Below are positions 57,469-64,000 of a stretch of 64,000 nucleotides of DNA, in pieces. Within the stretch, counting starts at the first letter, position 1, and each line of letters begins with the position of its first letter. The translations under genes were made by a program, and so were the position numbers. The stretch is from Mesorhizobium sp. M00.F.Ca.ET.216.01.1.1 (GTDB lineage: Bacteria; Pseudomonadota; Alphaproteobacteria; Rhizobiales; Rhizobiaceae). Location of the stretch: NCBI RefSeq assembly GCF_004010325.2, contig NZ_SADR02000011.1, positions 1 to 64,000 on the forward strand, given 5' to 3'. Below the pieces are notes generated by a model. The model was not told the origin of the DNA, searched no databases, and was given only the letters and a program-made list of their open reading frames with translations.

Positions 57469-58484
57469 GTCTTGTCCACTATTCCAGGCAGGGCCTCGGC
57501 CCATCTGGCCCTGACGAGCGAAAGCTCTCCCGCGGGCGTTTCGATCAGCGGAATGGCGAACGCCCGTATACCGCGCTTTATCATCTCATCCTGGATATAT
57601 TCGACTGGGGATTTGCCGTCGATGCGCGCCAGGAGCAGGGCCGGAAGCAGGGCCGCCGCGCGCGCCTCAAGCTCTGTGAGCGGCTCCCATGTGATCTCGC
57701 GGAAATAGGCGTCTCTCAGCGCCTCGAAACTAGCGAGGAAGCCCGCGCGTGCCGACGGCGTCCACAGGCATTTCAGGAGCAGGTGGTTGAGGCAGAAGGC
57801 GAGGTCGAATGCCGGGTCGCCGAACCACGCGCATTCGGCGTCGAGGAACACCGGGCCTTTCGGGCCGACCAGGATGTTCTTCGGCGAAATATCGCCGTGG
57901 ACCAGCGCCTTGCGGTTCTGCAAAGTGCGGTCAACCAGGCTCAGCAAGGCGCCAGAAATCGCCGGATGTTTGGCGGCGGTGAATTCCAGATAGGGCTCAA
58001 GCCTTATGGCGCGGAACAATGTATTGTCATTGAAGTCTTGTGCGATCTCAAGATGCCCGGCGGTGCTCGCGTGGATCATGGCCAAGCTTGCGCCGACCTT
58101 CGCTGCAAAGGTCGGGTCGGCCCTCCCCGCCTGCAGTTCGCGCTTCCAGACCGGATGGCTGGCTGGCGGCAGGTAGTTCATGACGAAATAGCCCTGCGCC
58201 GGATCGTGTGCCAGGATGACCGGCACGGCGTCGGGCGCGGCCATTCCGGCGTGCCTGAACCAGGCGACTTCGCTGGCGTTGCGGCTGACGGGTGCCCGCC
58301 AGTCTGCGGCGACACGCAATTTCTCCAGCGCGCGTTTGACGACGAACTCCCGACTTCCGGCTCGCACCAGCCAAATGTCCGATGCGACGCCTCCGGTCAG
58401 AGGCGTCAACTCGGGCTCGTTGCCGGCCAGGATCAGCCCAAGTCGCCTGAGGCCGGCGACTGTCGCATCAAGAGCGTCAGTCAT
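57465..58484 (-). CDS. APH/MtnK-fold small-molecule kinase
   Basis: A 339-residue kinase of the aminoglycoside phosphotransferase/methylthioribose kinase superfamily. The ATP-binding lysine is near Lys50 (REFVVKRALEK), the catalytic loop is HGDISPKN (His197, Asp199) and the metal motif is FLDAECAWFGDPAFDLA (Asp215). I start at MTDALDAT because the longer frame upstream has no family sequence. It is the first gene of a two-gene unit with the enolase paralogue, divergent from a GntR regulator. It probably phosphorylates a sugar or acid sugar that the enolase paralogue then dehydrates; antibiotic resistance is improbable in this setting. Confidence 0.82.
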   Translation of the reverse strand: MTDALDATVAGLRRLGLILAGNEPELTPLTGGVASDIWLVRAGSREFVVKRALEKLRVAADWRAPVSRNASEVAWFRHAGMAAPDAVPVILAHDPAQGYFVMNYLPPASHPVWKRELQAGRADPTFAAKVGASLAMIHASTAGHLEIAQDFNDNTLFRAIRLEPYLEFTAAKHPAISGALLSLVDRTLQNRKALVHGDISPKNILVGPKGPVFLDAECAWFGDPAFDLAFCLNHLLLKCLWTPSARAGFLASFEALRDAYFREITWEPLTELEARAAALLPALLLARIDGKSPVEYIQDEMIKRGIRAFAIPLIETPAGELSLVRARWAEALPGIVDKT

Positions 58485-58593
58485 GCGGCGGTTCGATCGG
58501 CGACGGGTTTTGCAACCACAGACATGATTTCCGCCTGCTTCTCTTTTTCGACTCCCGTCTTGACACATACCTTTCAGGCGTAATATCGACAAG

Positions 58594-59364
58594 ATGATAC
58601 CAACCTGTCATACAGGTTTGGGAAATTTGACGTTGGAGGATGCCCTGAACGCAGCCATACCCGCCAAGCCTTCCGATGGGCCCAGCCTGGTCAGCAACAC
58701 GATCGGCGCGATCACAAATCATATCCGCACACATGAGCTGGGCCCTGGCGACCGGCTGCCGAGCGAAGCCAGGCTTTCCAAGGAATTGAGCGTCTCACGC
58801 ACGGTGGTGCGGGAAGCCTTTAGTTCGCTCGCCGCAATGCGGCTGATCGACTTGAAGGCGGGCCGGCGGGCGACGGTGGCCGAACTCGACTATGGGACGA
58901 TGTCGCTGGTGATCGAGCACGGGGTTCATACCGAACAGATCACCGTTCAGCAGATCTACGATGTGCGCCGCACGATAGAAACGCGCACCGCCATGCTGGC
59001 GGCCTTGCGCAGGTCGCCCGACGAGGCAGAGAGCATCCGCGATCACGCACTTGCCATGCGCGAGCATCTCGAGGATCCGGCTCAGATCATGGAACATGAT
59101 CTCGCGTTTCACGTCGAGATCGCCAAGGCGGCGAAAAATCCGGTCTTCAGCCTTATCGTCGGAGCATTCGACAGGGTCACGCGCCAGACTTGGCCGATCG
59201 GCTGGCGCAGCCGCAGCTCCGACGCCGAGCAATTGGCGATGATCCAGATTCATATCGATCTTGCCGGGTCCATAGTGGCCGGCGACCCGCAATCCGCACG
59301 CGACCTGATGGCCAGGCATTTCGACCAAAGCGTCAAAGCCCTGCTGACGGCCGGGATCGCCTGA
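58594..59364 (+). CDS. GntR-family regulator, FadR (FCD) subfamily
   Basis: A 256-residue regulator. The winged HTH occupies about residues 35-100 (GDRLPSEARLSKELSVSRTVVREA), followed by an all-helical FCD domain with metal-site residues such as Asp in EHDLAFHVEI and a C-terminal histidine (HFDQSV). The start is uncertain: the ATG at 58594 has no ribosome-binding site and a 17-base palindrome covers codons 3-9. A TTG at 58627 (after GGGAAAT) or 58633 would begin after the operator and still keep the whole HTH. The gene leads the dehydratase-ABC operon and is divergent from the kinase gene. Confidence 0.9.
   Translation: MIPTCHTGLGNLTLEDALNAAIPAKPSDGPSLVSNTIGAITNHIRTHELGPGDRLPSEARLSKELSVSRTVVREAFSSLAAMRLIDLKAGRRATVAELDYGTMSLVIEHGVHTEQITVQQIYDVRRTIETRTAMLAALRRSPDEAESIRDHALAMREHLEDPAQIMEHDLAFHVEIAKAAKNPVFSLIVGAFDRVTRQTWPIGWRSRSSDAEQLAMIQIHIDLAGSIVAGDPQSARDLMARHFDQSVKALLTAGIA
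58602..58618. promoter_or_regulatory. GntR/FadR-type operator
   Basis: AACCTGT-CAT-ACAGGTT is a perfect palindrome with 7-base arms and a 3-base centre. FadR-type regulators bind sites of this size. It lies between the divergent kinase and regulator genes, 118-134 bases from the kinase start, and probably mediates repression of both units. Confidence 0.7.
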
Positions 59365-59377
59365 GGGGAGCGGGCCG

Positions 59378-60586
59378 ATGAAGATCACGAAAATAGAAAC
59401 ACTGCGCATAAAGGAGCGACCCAACCTCCTCTGGGTTCTCGTGCATACGGACGAAGGCCTGGTCGGGCTGGGCGAGACATTCTTCATCGCCGAAACCGTC
59501 GAAACCTATATGCACGAATATCTCGCCCCGCGCGTGATAGGGCGCGATCCCTTGCAGATCGACCTTCTGGCCGCCGATCTGATCGGCTATCTCGGCTTTC
59601 GATCCACCGGGGCCGAGGTGCGGGGTAATTCCGCCTTCGATATTGCCCTTTGGGACCTGTTCGGAAAGGCGACCGGCCAGCCGATCGCCCAGCTTCTGGG
59701 CGGCTTCACCCGGCAGGAAATCCGTACCTACAACACGTGCGCCGGAACCGAATACATCAAGCAGGCGACCGGCCAGACGACGGCCAATTACGGCCTAACC
59801 GGAACTGGCGGCAAAGCCTATGACGATCTGAACGGCTTTCTTCATCGTGCCGACGAACTGGCACTGTCGCTGCTGGAGGAAGGCATCACGGCGATGAAGA
59901 TCTGGCCGTTCGATGCCGCAGCGGAGAAAACCCGCGGTCAGTATATCTCTCAGCCCGATCTGAAGGCGGCGCTGGCGCCATTCGAGAAAATCCGCCACGC
60001 GGTCGGCGACAAGATGGACATCATGGTCGAGTTCCACTCGATGTGGCAGCTGCTGCCGGCCATGCAGATCGCCAGGGAACTCGCGCCGTACAGGACCTTC
60101 TGGCATGAAGATCCGATCAAGATGGACAGCCTCTCAAGCCTGAAGCGGTACGTGGAGGTTTCGCCGGCACCGATATCGGCCTCCGAGACGCTCGGCTCAC
60201 GCTGGGCGTTCCGCGACCTTCTGGAAACCGGCGCTGCCGGCATTGTGATGCTTGACGTCAGCTGGTGCGGCGGGCTTTCGGAGGCGCGCAAGATTGCTGC
60301 GATGGCGGAGGCGTGGCACCTGCCGGTTGCACCGCACGACTGTACCGGTCCGGTCGTGCTCTGCGCGTCGACCCATCTGTCGCTGAATGCGCCGAACGCG
60401 CTCGTCCAGGAAAGCGTGCGGGCCTTCTACAGGACCTGGTATCGCGACTTGGTGACCGCCTTGCCCGAGGTGAAGAACGGCATGATCACCGTGCCTCCCG
60501 GTCCAGGCCTCGGCACGGACCTTCACCCGGAGATCGACCGCGCCTTCACGACGCTTCGACGGGTAAGCGACACGTCCACTGTGTGA
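59378..60586 (+). CDS. Mandelate racemase/muconate lactonizing-family acid-sugar dehydratase
   Basis: A 402-residue enolase-superfamily enzyme. The N-terminal capping domain is followed by a barrel with metal ligands in VEFHSM, HEDPIKMD and ASETLGSR and a late histidine in VAPHDCTGP. The MKIWPFD strand carries the lysine-end motif. These features fit acid-sugar dehydratases (galactonate/gluconate type), which form 2-keto-3-deoxy sugars. It lies 13 bases after the regulator gene and 38 bases before a sugar-binding protein gene. The exact acid sugar cannot be read. Confidence 0.87.
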   Translation: MKITKIETLRIKERPNLLWVLVHTDEGLVGLGETFFIAETVETYMHEYLAPRVIGRDPLQIDLLAADLIGYLGFRSTGAEVRGNSAFDIALWDLFGKATGQPIAQLLGGFTRQEIRTYNTCAGTEYIKQATGQTTANYGLTGTGGKAYDDLNGFLHRADELALSLLEEGITAMKIWPFDAAAEKTRGQYISQPDLKAALAPFEKIRHAVGDKMDIMVEFHSMWQLLPAMQIARELAPYRTFWHEDPIKMDSLSSLKRYVEVSPAPISASETLGSRWAFRDLLETGAAGIVMLDVSWCGGLSEARKIAAMAEAWHLPVAPHDCTGPVVLCASTHLSLNAPNALVQESVRAFYRTWYRDLVTALPEVKNGMITVPPGPGLGTDLHPEIDRAFTTLRRVSDTSTV

Positions 60587-60624
60587 AATGAATGGATAAC
60601 GAAGTTTAAGAACGGAGGAGAACC

Positions 60625-61605
60625 ATGAAAAAGCTACTTGTCTCAACCGCCTTGGGTGCAATGATTTTGGGAGGCCTGACAACAATGTCCTCCGCGGACG
60701 CCATGAACATCGTGTTCACACACCATTCGTCCGCATCCAATCCTTTCTGGCAGGCAGTCAAGAAAGGCTTCGACGATGCCTGCAGCAAGATCGCCGCGAA
60801 CTGCCAGATGATCTTCACACAGACCGAAGGGTCGATCGAACAGCAATCGGCCAATATGCAGGCAGCACTTGCCCGCAAGCCGGATGCGCTCATCACCAGC
60901 ATCGTGGACAACAATGCTTTCGACCAGATCATCAGCGACGCCCGCGCCGCCGGTGTGACCGTGATCGCCTCGAATGTGGACGATACGGAAGGCGCCAAGG
61001 GCAATGCCCGTCAGGCCTTCATCGGGCAAGGCTTCATTCCGGCGGGCTATTCGCTCGGCAAGGCGATGTCCGAGAACTTTCCGAAAGACGGCCCGATCAA
61101 GGCGCTGGTCGGCGTATCGGCGCCGGGCCAGAACTGGTCCGAGCAGCGGGCAGCCGGCGTGATCAAGTTCCTCGAGGAATTCAAGGCCGCCAATCCGAGC
61201 CGCCAGGTCGAGATCAACCGCCTCGATACAGGCACCGATGGCGCAGTCGTCGCCGACCGTGTCGGAGCATATCTGAACGCGCACCCCGACACTACCGTTT
61301 ATTTCGACACCGGTCTCTGGCACGCTAGCGTCGCCCGGGCTCTGGCCGACCGCGGCGTTGAGCCGGGCAAGATCCTTCTCGGCGGCTTCGACATCGTCGC
61401 GGAGGTCCTCCAGCAGATGCAGGCCGGCTATATCCAGGTCGAGGTCGACCAGCAGCCTTACATGCAGGGCTTCATGCCGGTCATGGAGGCCTATCTGGCC
61501 AAAAATATCGGCCTTTCTGCCGCGGACATCGATACTGGACAAGGCATCGTGCGCCCGGCCGATGTCCCCAAGCTTTGGGATCTCGCCAAGCAGGGCGTGC
61601 GCTAG
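60625..61605 (+). CDS. Periplasmic sugar-binding protein
   Basis: A 326-residue ribose-type binding protein. The signal peptide (MKKLLVSTALGAMILGGL) is cleaved near residue 26, and the mature part opens MNIVFTHHSSASNPFWQAVKKG. VTVIASNVDDTEG and LLGGFDIVAEVLQQMQAG form ligand and hinge regions. ACGGAGGAGAACC precedes the ATG. A strong hairpin follows the gene before the permease. Ligand unknown, but presumably the sugar whose acid is dehydrated by the upstream enzyme. Confidence 0.9.
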   Translation: MKKLLVSTALGAMILGGLTTMSSADAMNIVFTHHSSASNPFWQAVKKGFDDACSKIAANCQMIFTQTEGSIEQQSANMQAALARKPDALITSIVDNNAFDQIISDARAAGVTVIASNVDDTEGAKGNARQAFIGQGFIPAGYSLGKAMSENFPKDGPIKALVGVSAPGQNWSEQRAAGVIKFLEEFKAANPSRQVEINRLDTGTDGAVVADRVGAYLNAHPDTTVYFDTGLWHASVARALADRGVEPGKILLGGFDIVAEVLQQMQAGYIQVEVDQQPYMQGFMPVMEAYLAKNIGLSAADIDTGQGIVRPADVPKLWDLAKQGVR

Positions 61606-61633
61606 CGCAACGGGCCCTTTTTGCGCGTTCGAA

Positions 61634-61659
61634 AGGCCGCGCGCATAGCCGCGCGGCCT
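61634..61659 (+). terminator. Hairpin between binding-protein and permease genes
   Basis: AGGCCGCGCG and CGCGCGGCCT form a perfect 10-bp stem with a 6-base loop, 28 bases after the binding-protein stop. No T-run follows, so it is more likely an mRNA-stabilising or partial termination element than a full terminator. Confidence 0.6.
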
Positions 61660-61686
61660 GGCACCGAAGGGAAGCTGGAGGATGGC

Positions 61687-62664
61687 TTGAAACGTCTGCT
61701 GAAAATCTATTTCGAGAAGCCTGAGCTCGCCGGCGGCCTGCTGCTGGTGGTCCTCGTCATCGTGTTCCAGGTGCGATCGAACGGCGTCTTTCTAAATCTG
61801 GACAATTTGCGTGGAATGCTCGGCCTCCTGCCGGAGATGGGGCTGGTCGCCATCGGTGTGACCATCCTGATGATCTGCGGCGAGTTCGATCTGTCCGTGG
61901 GATCGGTTTTCGCGTTGATGCCAATGGTCATGGCAATCGCGATGGAAGGCGGGATGCCGTTCGTCCCGGCCTTATGCGTCGGCCTGCTGGTGGCCGCCAC
62001 GATCGGGTTCCTGAACGGTTTTCTCACCATCCGCTACGCCATCCCGAGCTTCATCACGACGCTCGGAATGCTCTTCATCGCGCGGTCGCTGACCGTGGTC
62101 ATTTCCGGCGGCTTCCCCCCGCTTTTACCCAACGACCTCCCTAAATGGCTGTTCACCGCTTTCGTCGGACCGGGCACACTGTTCCGCATGTCCTTCGTCT
62201 GGTTCGTTGCGATAGCCTGCATCGCCAGCCTCGTAATGTCGCGAACCAATTTCGGAAACTGGGTGCGCGCCACCGGCGGCTTTCTGCCGGCGGCGAATGC
62301 CATGGGCATACCGACAGCGCGGGTGAAGATCGCCTGCTTCATGCTCTGCTCCATTCTCGCCGGCTTTGCCGGCATGATCCAGGTGCTGCGCCTGGGCTCG
62401 CCGCTGCCTTCGATCGGCGAGGGGCTGGAATTGCAGGCGGTGGCGGCCGCCGTCATCGGCGGCACGGCACTCACCGGCGGGATCGGGACGGTGATCGGTG
62501 GCATTCTCGGAGCCGTGCTGATCCGCGTGATCGACAACGGGCTGGTTCTCAGCCAGGTCGACGCGAACTGGTTCAAATTCGCCATCGGCACCCTGACCAT
62601 CTTCGCCGTGGTGGCCAACGCCTGGCTGCTCAGGCGCGCCAAGCAGATAAGGGCGGAAACCTGA
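61687..62664 (+). CDS. Sugar ABC importer permease, RbsC type
   Basis: An inner-membrane permease of about 325 residues with multiple hydrophobic segments. MICGEFDLSVGSVFALM is the RbsC landmark, and GGTALTGGIGTVIGGILGA lies near the end. I prefer a TTG start (LKRLLKIYFEKPEL) because GGAGG lies five bases before it and the open frame further upstream runs back into the 61634-61659 hairpin. It is followed immediately by the ATPase gene. Confidence 0.88.
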   Translation: MKRLLKIYFEKPELAGGLLLVVLVIVFQVRSNGVFLNLDNLRGMLGLLPEMGLVAIGVTILMICGEFDLSVGSVFALMPMVMAIAMEGGMPFVPALCVGLLVAATIGFLNGFLTIRYAIPSFITTLGMLFIARSLTVVISGGFPPLLPNDLPKWLFTAFVGPGTLFRMSFVWFVAIACIASLVMSRTNFGNWVRATGGFLPAANAMGIPTARVKIACFMLCSILAGFAGMIQVLRLGSPLPSIGEGLELQAVAAAVIGGTALTGGIGTVIGGILGAVLIRVIDNGLVLSQVDANWFKFAIGTLTIFAVVANAWLLRRAKQIRAET

Positions 62665-62666
62665 CG

Positions 62667-63398
62667 ATGAATGCTCCGATCATCTCGATCCGTAATTTGC
62701 ACAAATGGTATTCCGGCGTCCACGCTCTCAAAGGCGTGTCGCTCGACATCTATCCGAACGAGGCGCTGGGCCTGATCGGAGACAACGGCGCCGGCAAATC
62801 GACGCTGATCAATATCCTGTCCGGCGTGCAGAAGCAGAACGAGGGCGAGGTGCTGATCGAGGGCAAGAAAGCCCACATCAAAACCCCGCGCGATGCGATG
62901 GAACTGGGGATAGAGACAATCTACCAGTACAACTCCATGGTTCCGACCATGTCGATCGCCCGCAACATGTTCATCGGGCGCGAGCCGCTGAAAATGGCGG
63001 TCGGCGGTATCGGTGTGATGGATCTGAAGCGGATGCGGCGCGAAAGCGTCAAGGCCATCGCCGACGTCGATTTGCACCTGCGCTCTCCCGATGCCCTGGT
63101 CGGCGAGTTGTCGGGCGGCCAGCGACAGGGCGTGGCCATCGCCCGGGCGATGCATTTCAAATCGAAGGTGATGATCCTCGATGAGCCGACGAACCATCTG
63201 TCGGTCAAGGAGACCAAAAAGGTGATAGGCTTCGTGCGATCGCTCAAGCAGCAGAACGTCACCGGCATCTTCATCAGCCACAATATGCACCATGTCTTCG
63301 AATGCTGCGACCGGGTGGTGGCGATGGCGCGCGGCGAAATCGTCCTGGACAAGCGGATCGGCGAGACCTCGATCGAGGAAGTCCAGGATGTTCTGTAA
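62667..63398 (+). CDS. Sugar ABC importer ATPase, single-domain (FrcA-like)
   Basis: A 243-residue ATPase with one nucleotide-binding domain: Walker A GDNGAGKST, signature LSGGQRQGVAIA and Walker B VMILDEPTNHL. Most ribose-type systems use a two-domain ATPase; the single-domain form is known from the Sinorhizobium fructose/mannose/ribose importer FrcBCA. The start MNAPIISIRNLHKWY lies two bases after the permease stop; the frame is open upstream only because of shadow sequence. Confidence 0.92.
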   Translation: MNAPIISIRNLHKWYSGVHALKGVSLDIYPNEALGLIGDNGAGKSTLINILSGVQKQNEGEVLIEGKKAHIKTPRDAMELGIETIYQYNSMVPTMSIARNMFIGREPLKMAVGGIGVMDLKRMRRESVKAIADVDLHLRSPDALVGELSGGQRQGVAIARAMHFKSKVMILDEPTNHLSVKETKKVIGFVRSLKQQNVTGIFISHNMHHVFECCDRVVAMARGEIVLDKRIGETSIEEVQDVL

Positions 63399-63407
63399 CA
63401 GGGGATA

Positions 63408-63439
63408 TCCTGTAGCGGAGGCATGTCCTGTAGCGGAGG
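63408..63439 (+). repeat. 14-base tandem repeat before the SDR gene
   Basis: TCCTGTAGCGGAGG occurs twice, at 63408-63421 and 63426-63439. Each copy carries a GGAGG-like sequence. It fills half of the gap between the ATPase and SDR genes. It may be a simple duplication or affect translation of the SDR. Confidence 0.5.
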
Positions 63440-63463
63440 GAGGCTCTGTGATCGGAGTAGAAC

Positions 63464-64000
63464 ATGCCTGATCTGAGCGGCAAGAAAGTTCTTCTGACCG
63501 GAGGGCTGGGGACGCTCGGCCGCGCCCAGGCCCGCAAGCTGTCGGCGGAAGGCGCCGACGTCATCGTGCTCGACCGCCCTGGCATCGAAGGGGCCGAGCA
63601 GCGGGCAAAAGAGCTTGGCCCGACCGTCAGCTTCGTCGGCTGCGATCTGAACGATCTTGCGAGCGCCGTGAAGACTGTTGAACAAATTGCGGCGGACGCC
63701 GGCATCGATATCCTGATCAACAACGCAGCACTCATCATCAACAGGCCCTTTGCCGAGTTCAGCCTGGAGGAATACGAGGAACAGATCCGCGTGAACTCCT
63801 CCGCCGCCTTTGCACTGGTGCAGGGCTGTGCGCCTCACATGAAGAAGAGAGGCTGGGGCAAGATCATCAACTTCACATCGATCACGCTCAACGGCCAGCT
63901 CGACGGCTATGTCCCCTATATCGCGTCGAAAGGTGCGCTGCTCGGCCTCACCAAATCGCTGGCGCGCGAGCTCGGCCCGTTCGGCATCTGCGTGAACGCC
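63464..64000 (+). CDS. Short-chain dehydrogenase/reductase (cut by window end)
   Basis: The first 179 residues of an SDR; the rest lies beyond the window. TGGLGTLGRA (cofactor), DILINNAAL, serine in NFTSITL and YIASK (catalytic Tyr and Lys) are present. It is in the same direction as the sugar importer and 65 bases downstream, so it is probably the sugar or sugar-acid dehydrogenase of this pathway, working before the dehydratase at 59378. Confidence 0.88.
   Translation, partial: MPDLSGKKVLLTGGLGTLGRAQARKLSAEGADVIVLDRPGIEGAEQRAKELGPTVSFVGCDLNDLASAVKTVEQIAADAGIDILINNAALIINRPFAEFSLEEYEEQIRVNSSAAFALVQGCAPHMKKRGWGKIINFTSITLNGQLDGYVPYIASKGALLGLTKSLARELGPFGICVNA

Noticed and set aside
57465..58484. 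An aminoglycoside-resistance phosphotransferase
   Set aside because: The kinase fold is shared, but coupling to an enolase paralogue and sugar genes points to metabolism.
62145..62666. A fused or extended N-terminus of the FrcA-like ATPase
   Set aside because: The open frame upstream is antisense-like shadow over the permease gene; the ATPase N-terminus and start lie at 62667.
63408..63439. A regulatory riboswitch or attenuator before the SDR gene
   Set aside because: Only a short tandem duplication is visible; no stable secondary structure or known aptamer elements were found.

Overview
The window looks like chromosome or megaplasmid DNA of a high-GC alphaproteobacterium of the order Rhizobiales, in the Mesorhizobium/Sinorhizobium sphere. 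I base this on the pcaDCHGB operon with divergent pcaQ, the fdoGHI-fdhE-selA-selB-tRNA(Sec) module, many solute-binding-protein ABC transporters, and two intergenic palindromes of the kind scattered through rhizobial genomes. Naming a genus would be a guess. Two degraded regions (about 11.1-13.2 kb and 41.9-43.5 kb) break up otherwise dense, well-formed operons.

Region by region. 1-6.1 kb: beta-ketoadipate pathway for 4-hydroxybenzoate and protocatechuate (end of pcaF; pcaD-C-H-G-B-pobA on the minus strand; divergent pcaQ with a PcaQ-type box between). 6.1-10.7 kb: five-gene LivFGMHK-type ABC importer, probably for protocatechuate, with a second PcaQ-like box upstream. 11.1-13.7 kb: remnants of an IS256-family transposase and of serine recombinases, a CBS-domain gene, and what I read as a decayed type I-C CRISPR array. 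13.7-27.5 kb: catabolic genes of unknown substrate (SDR, aldehyde dehydrogenase, LysR regulator, M81 peptidase, D-threonine-aldolase-like PLP enzyme, family-1 sugar-type ABC importer, epimerase-fold dehydrogenase, a second SDR and an ornithine-cyclodeaminase-family protein). 27.9-41.7 kb: acid-sugar locus with a tartrate-dehydrogenase-like enzyme, a LacI regulator, an RbsABC-type importer and ltnD-otnI / otnK-otnC for four-carbon acid sugars. The same 16-bp palindrome sits in both divergent promoters of this locus, which suggests one LacI regulon. 41.9-44.4 kb: truncated IS256 and small hypothetical genes.

44.4-56.0 kb is a self-contained selenium module: tRNA(Sec), selB, a Sel1-repeat gene, selA, fdhE, the membrane formate dehydrogenase fdoIHG (fdoG has an in-frame UGA at codon 200 followed by a SECIS-like hairpin), and divergent selD. 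Every component needed to make and insert selenocysteine is next to the only selenoprotein seen here.

56.2-64.0 kb is a second acid-sugar or sugar locus around a FadR-type GntR regulator. An enolase paralogue with two altered active-site positions and an APH/MtnK-fold kinase run one way. The regulator, a mandelate-racemase-family dehydratase, a ribose/fructose-type ABC importer and an SDR (cut by the window end) run the other way. The enolase-kinase pair is my best candidate for undescribed biochemistry. Start codons were chosen from conserved N-termini and ribosome-binding sites. Product names come from motifs read by eye, without database searches.
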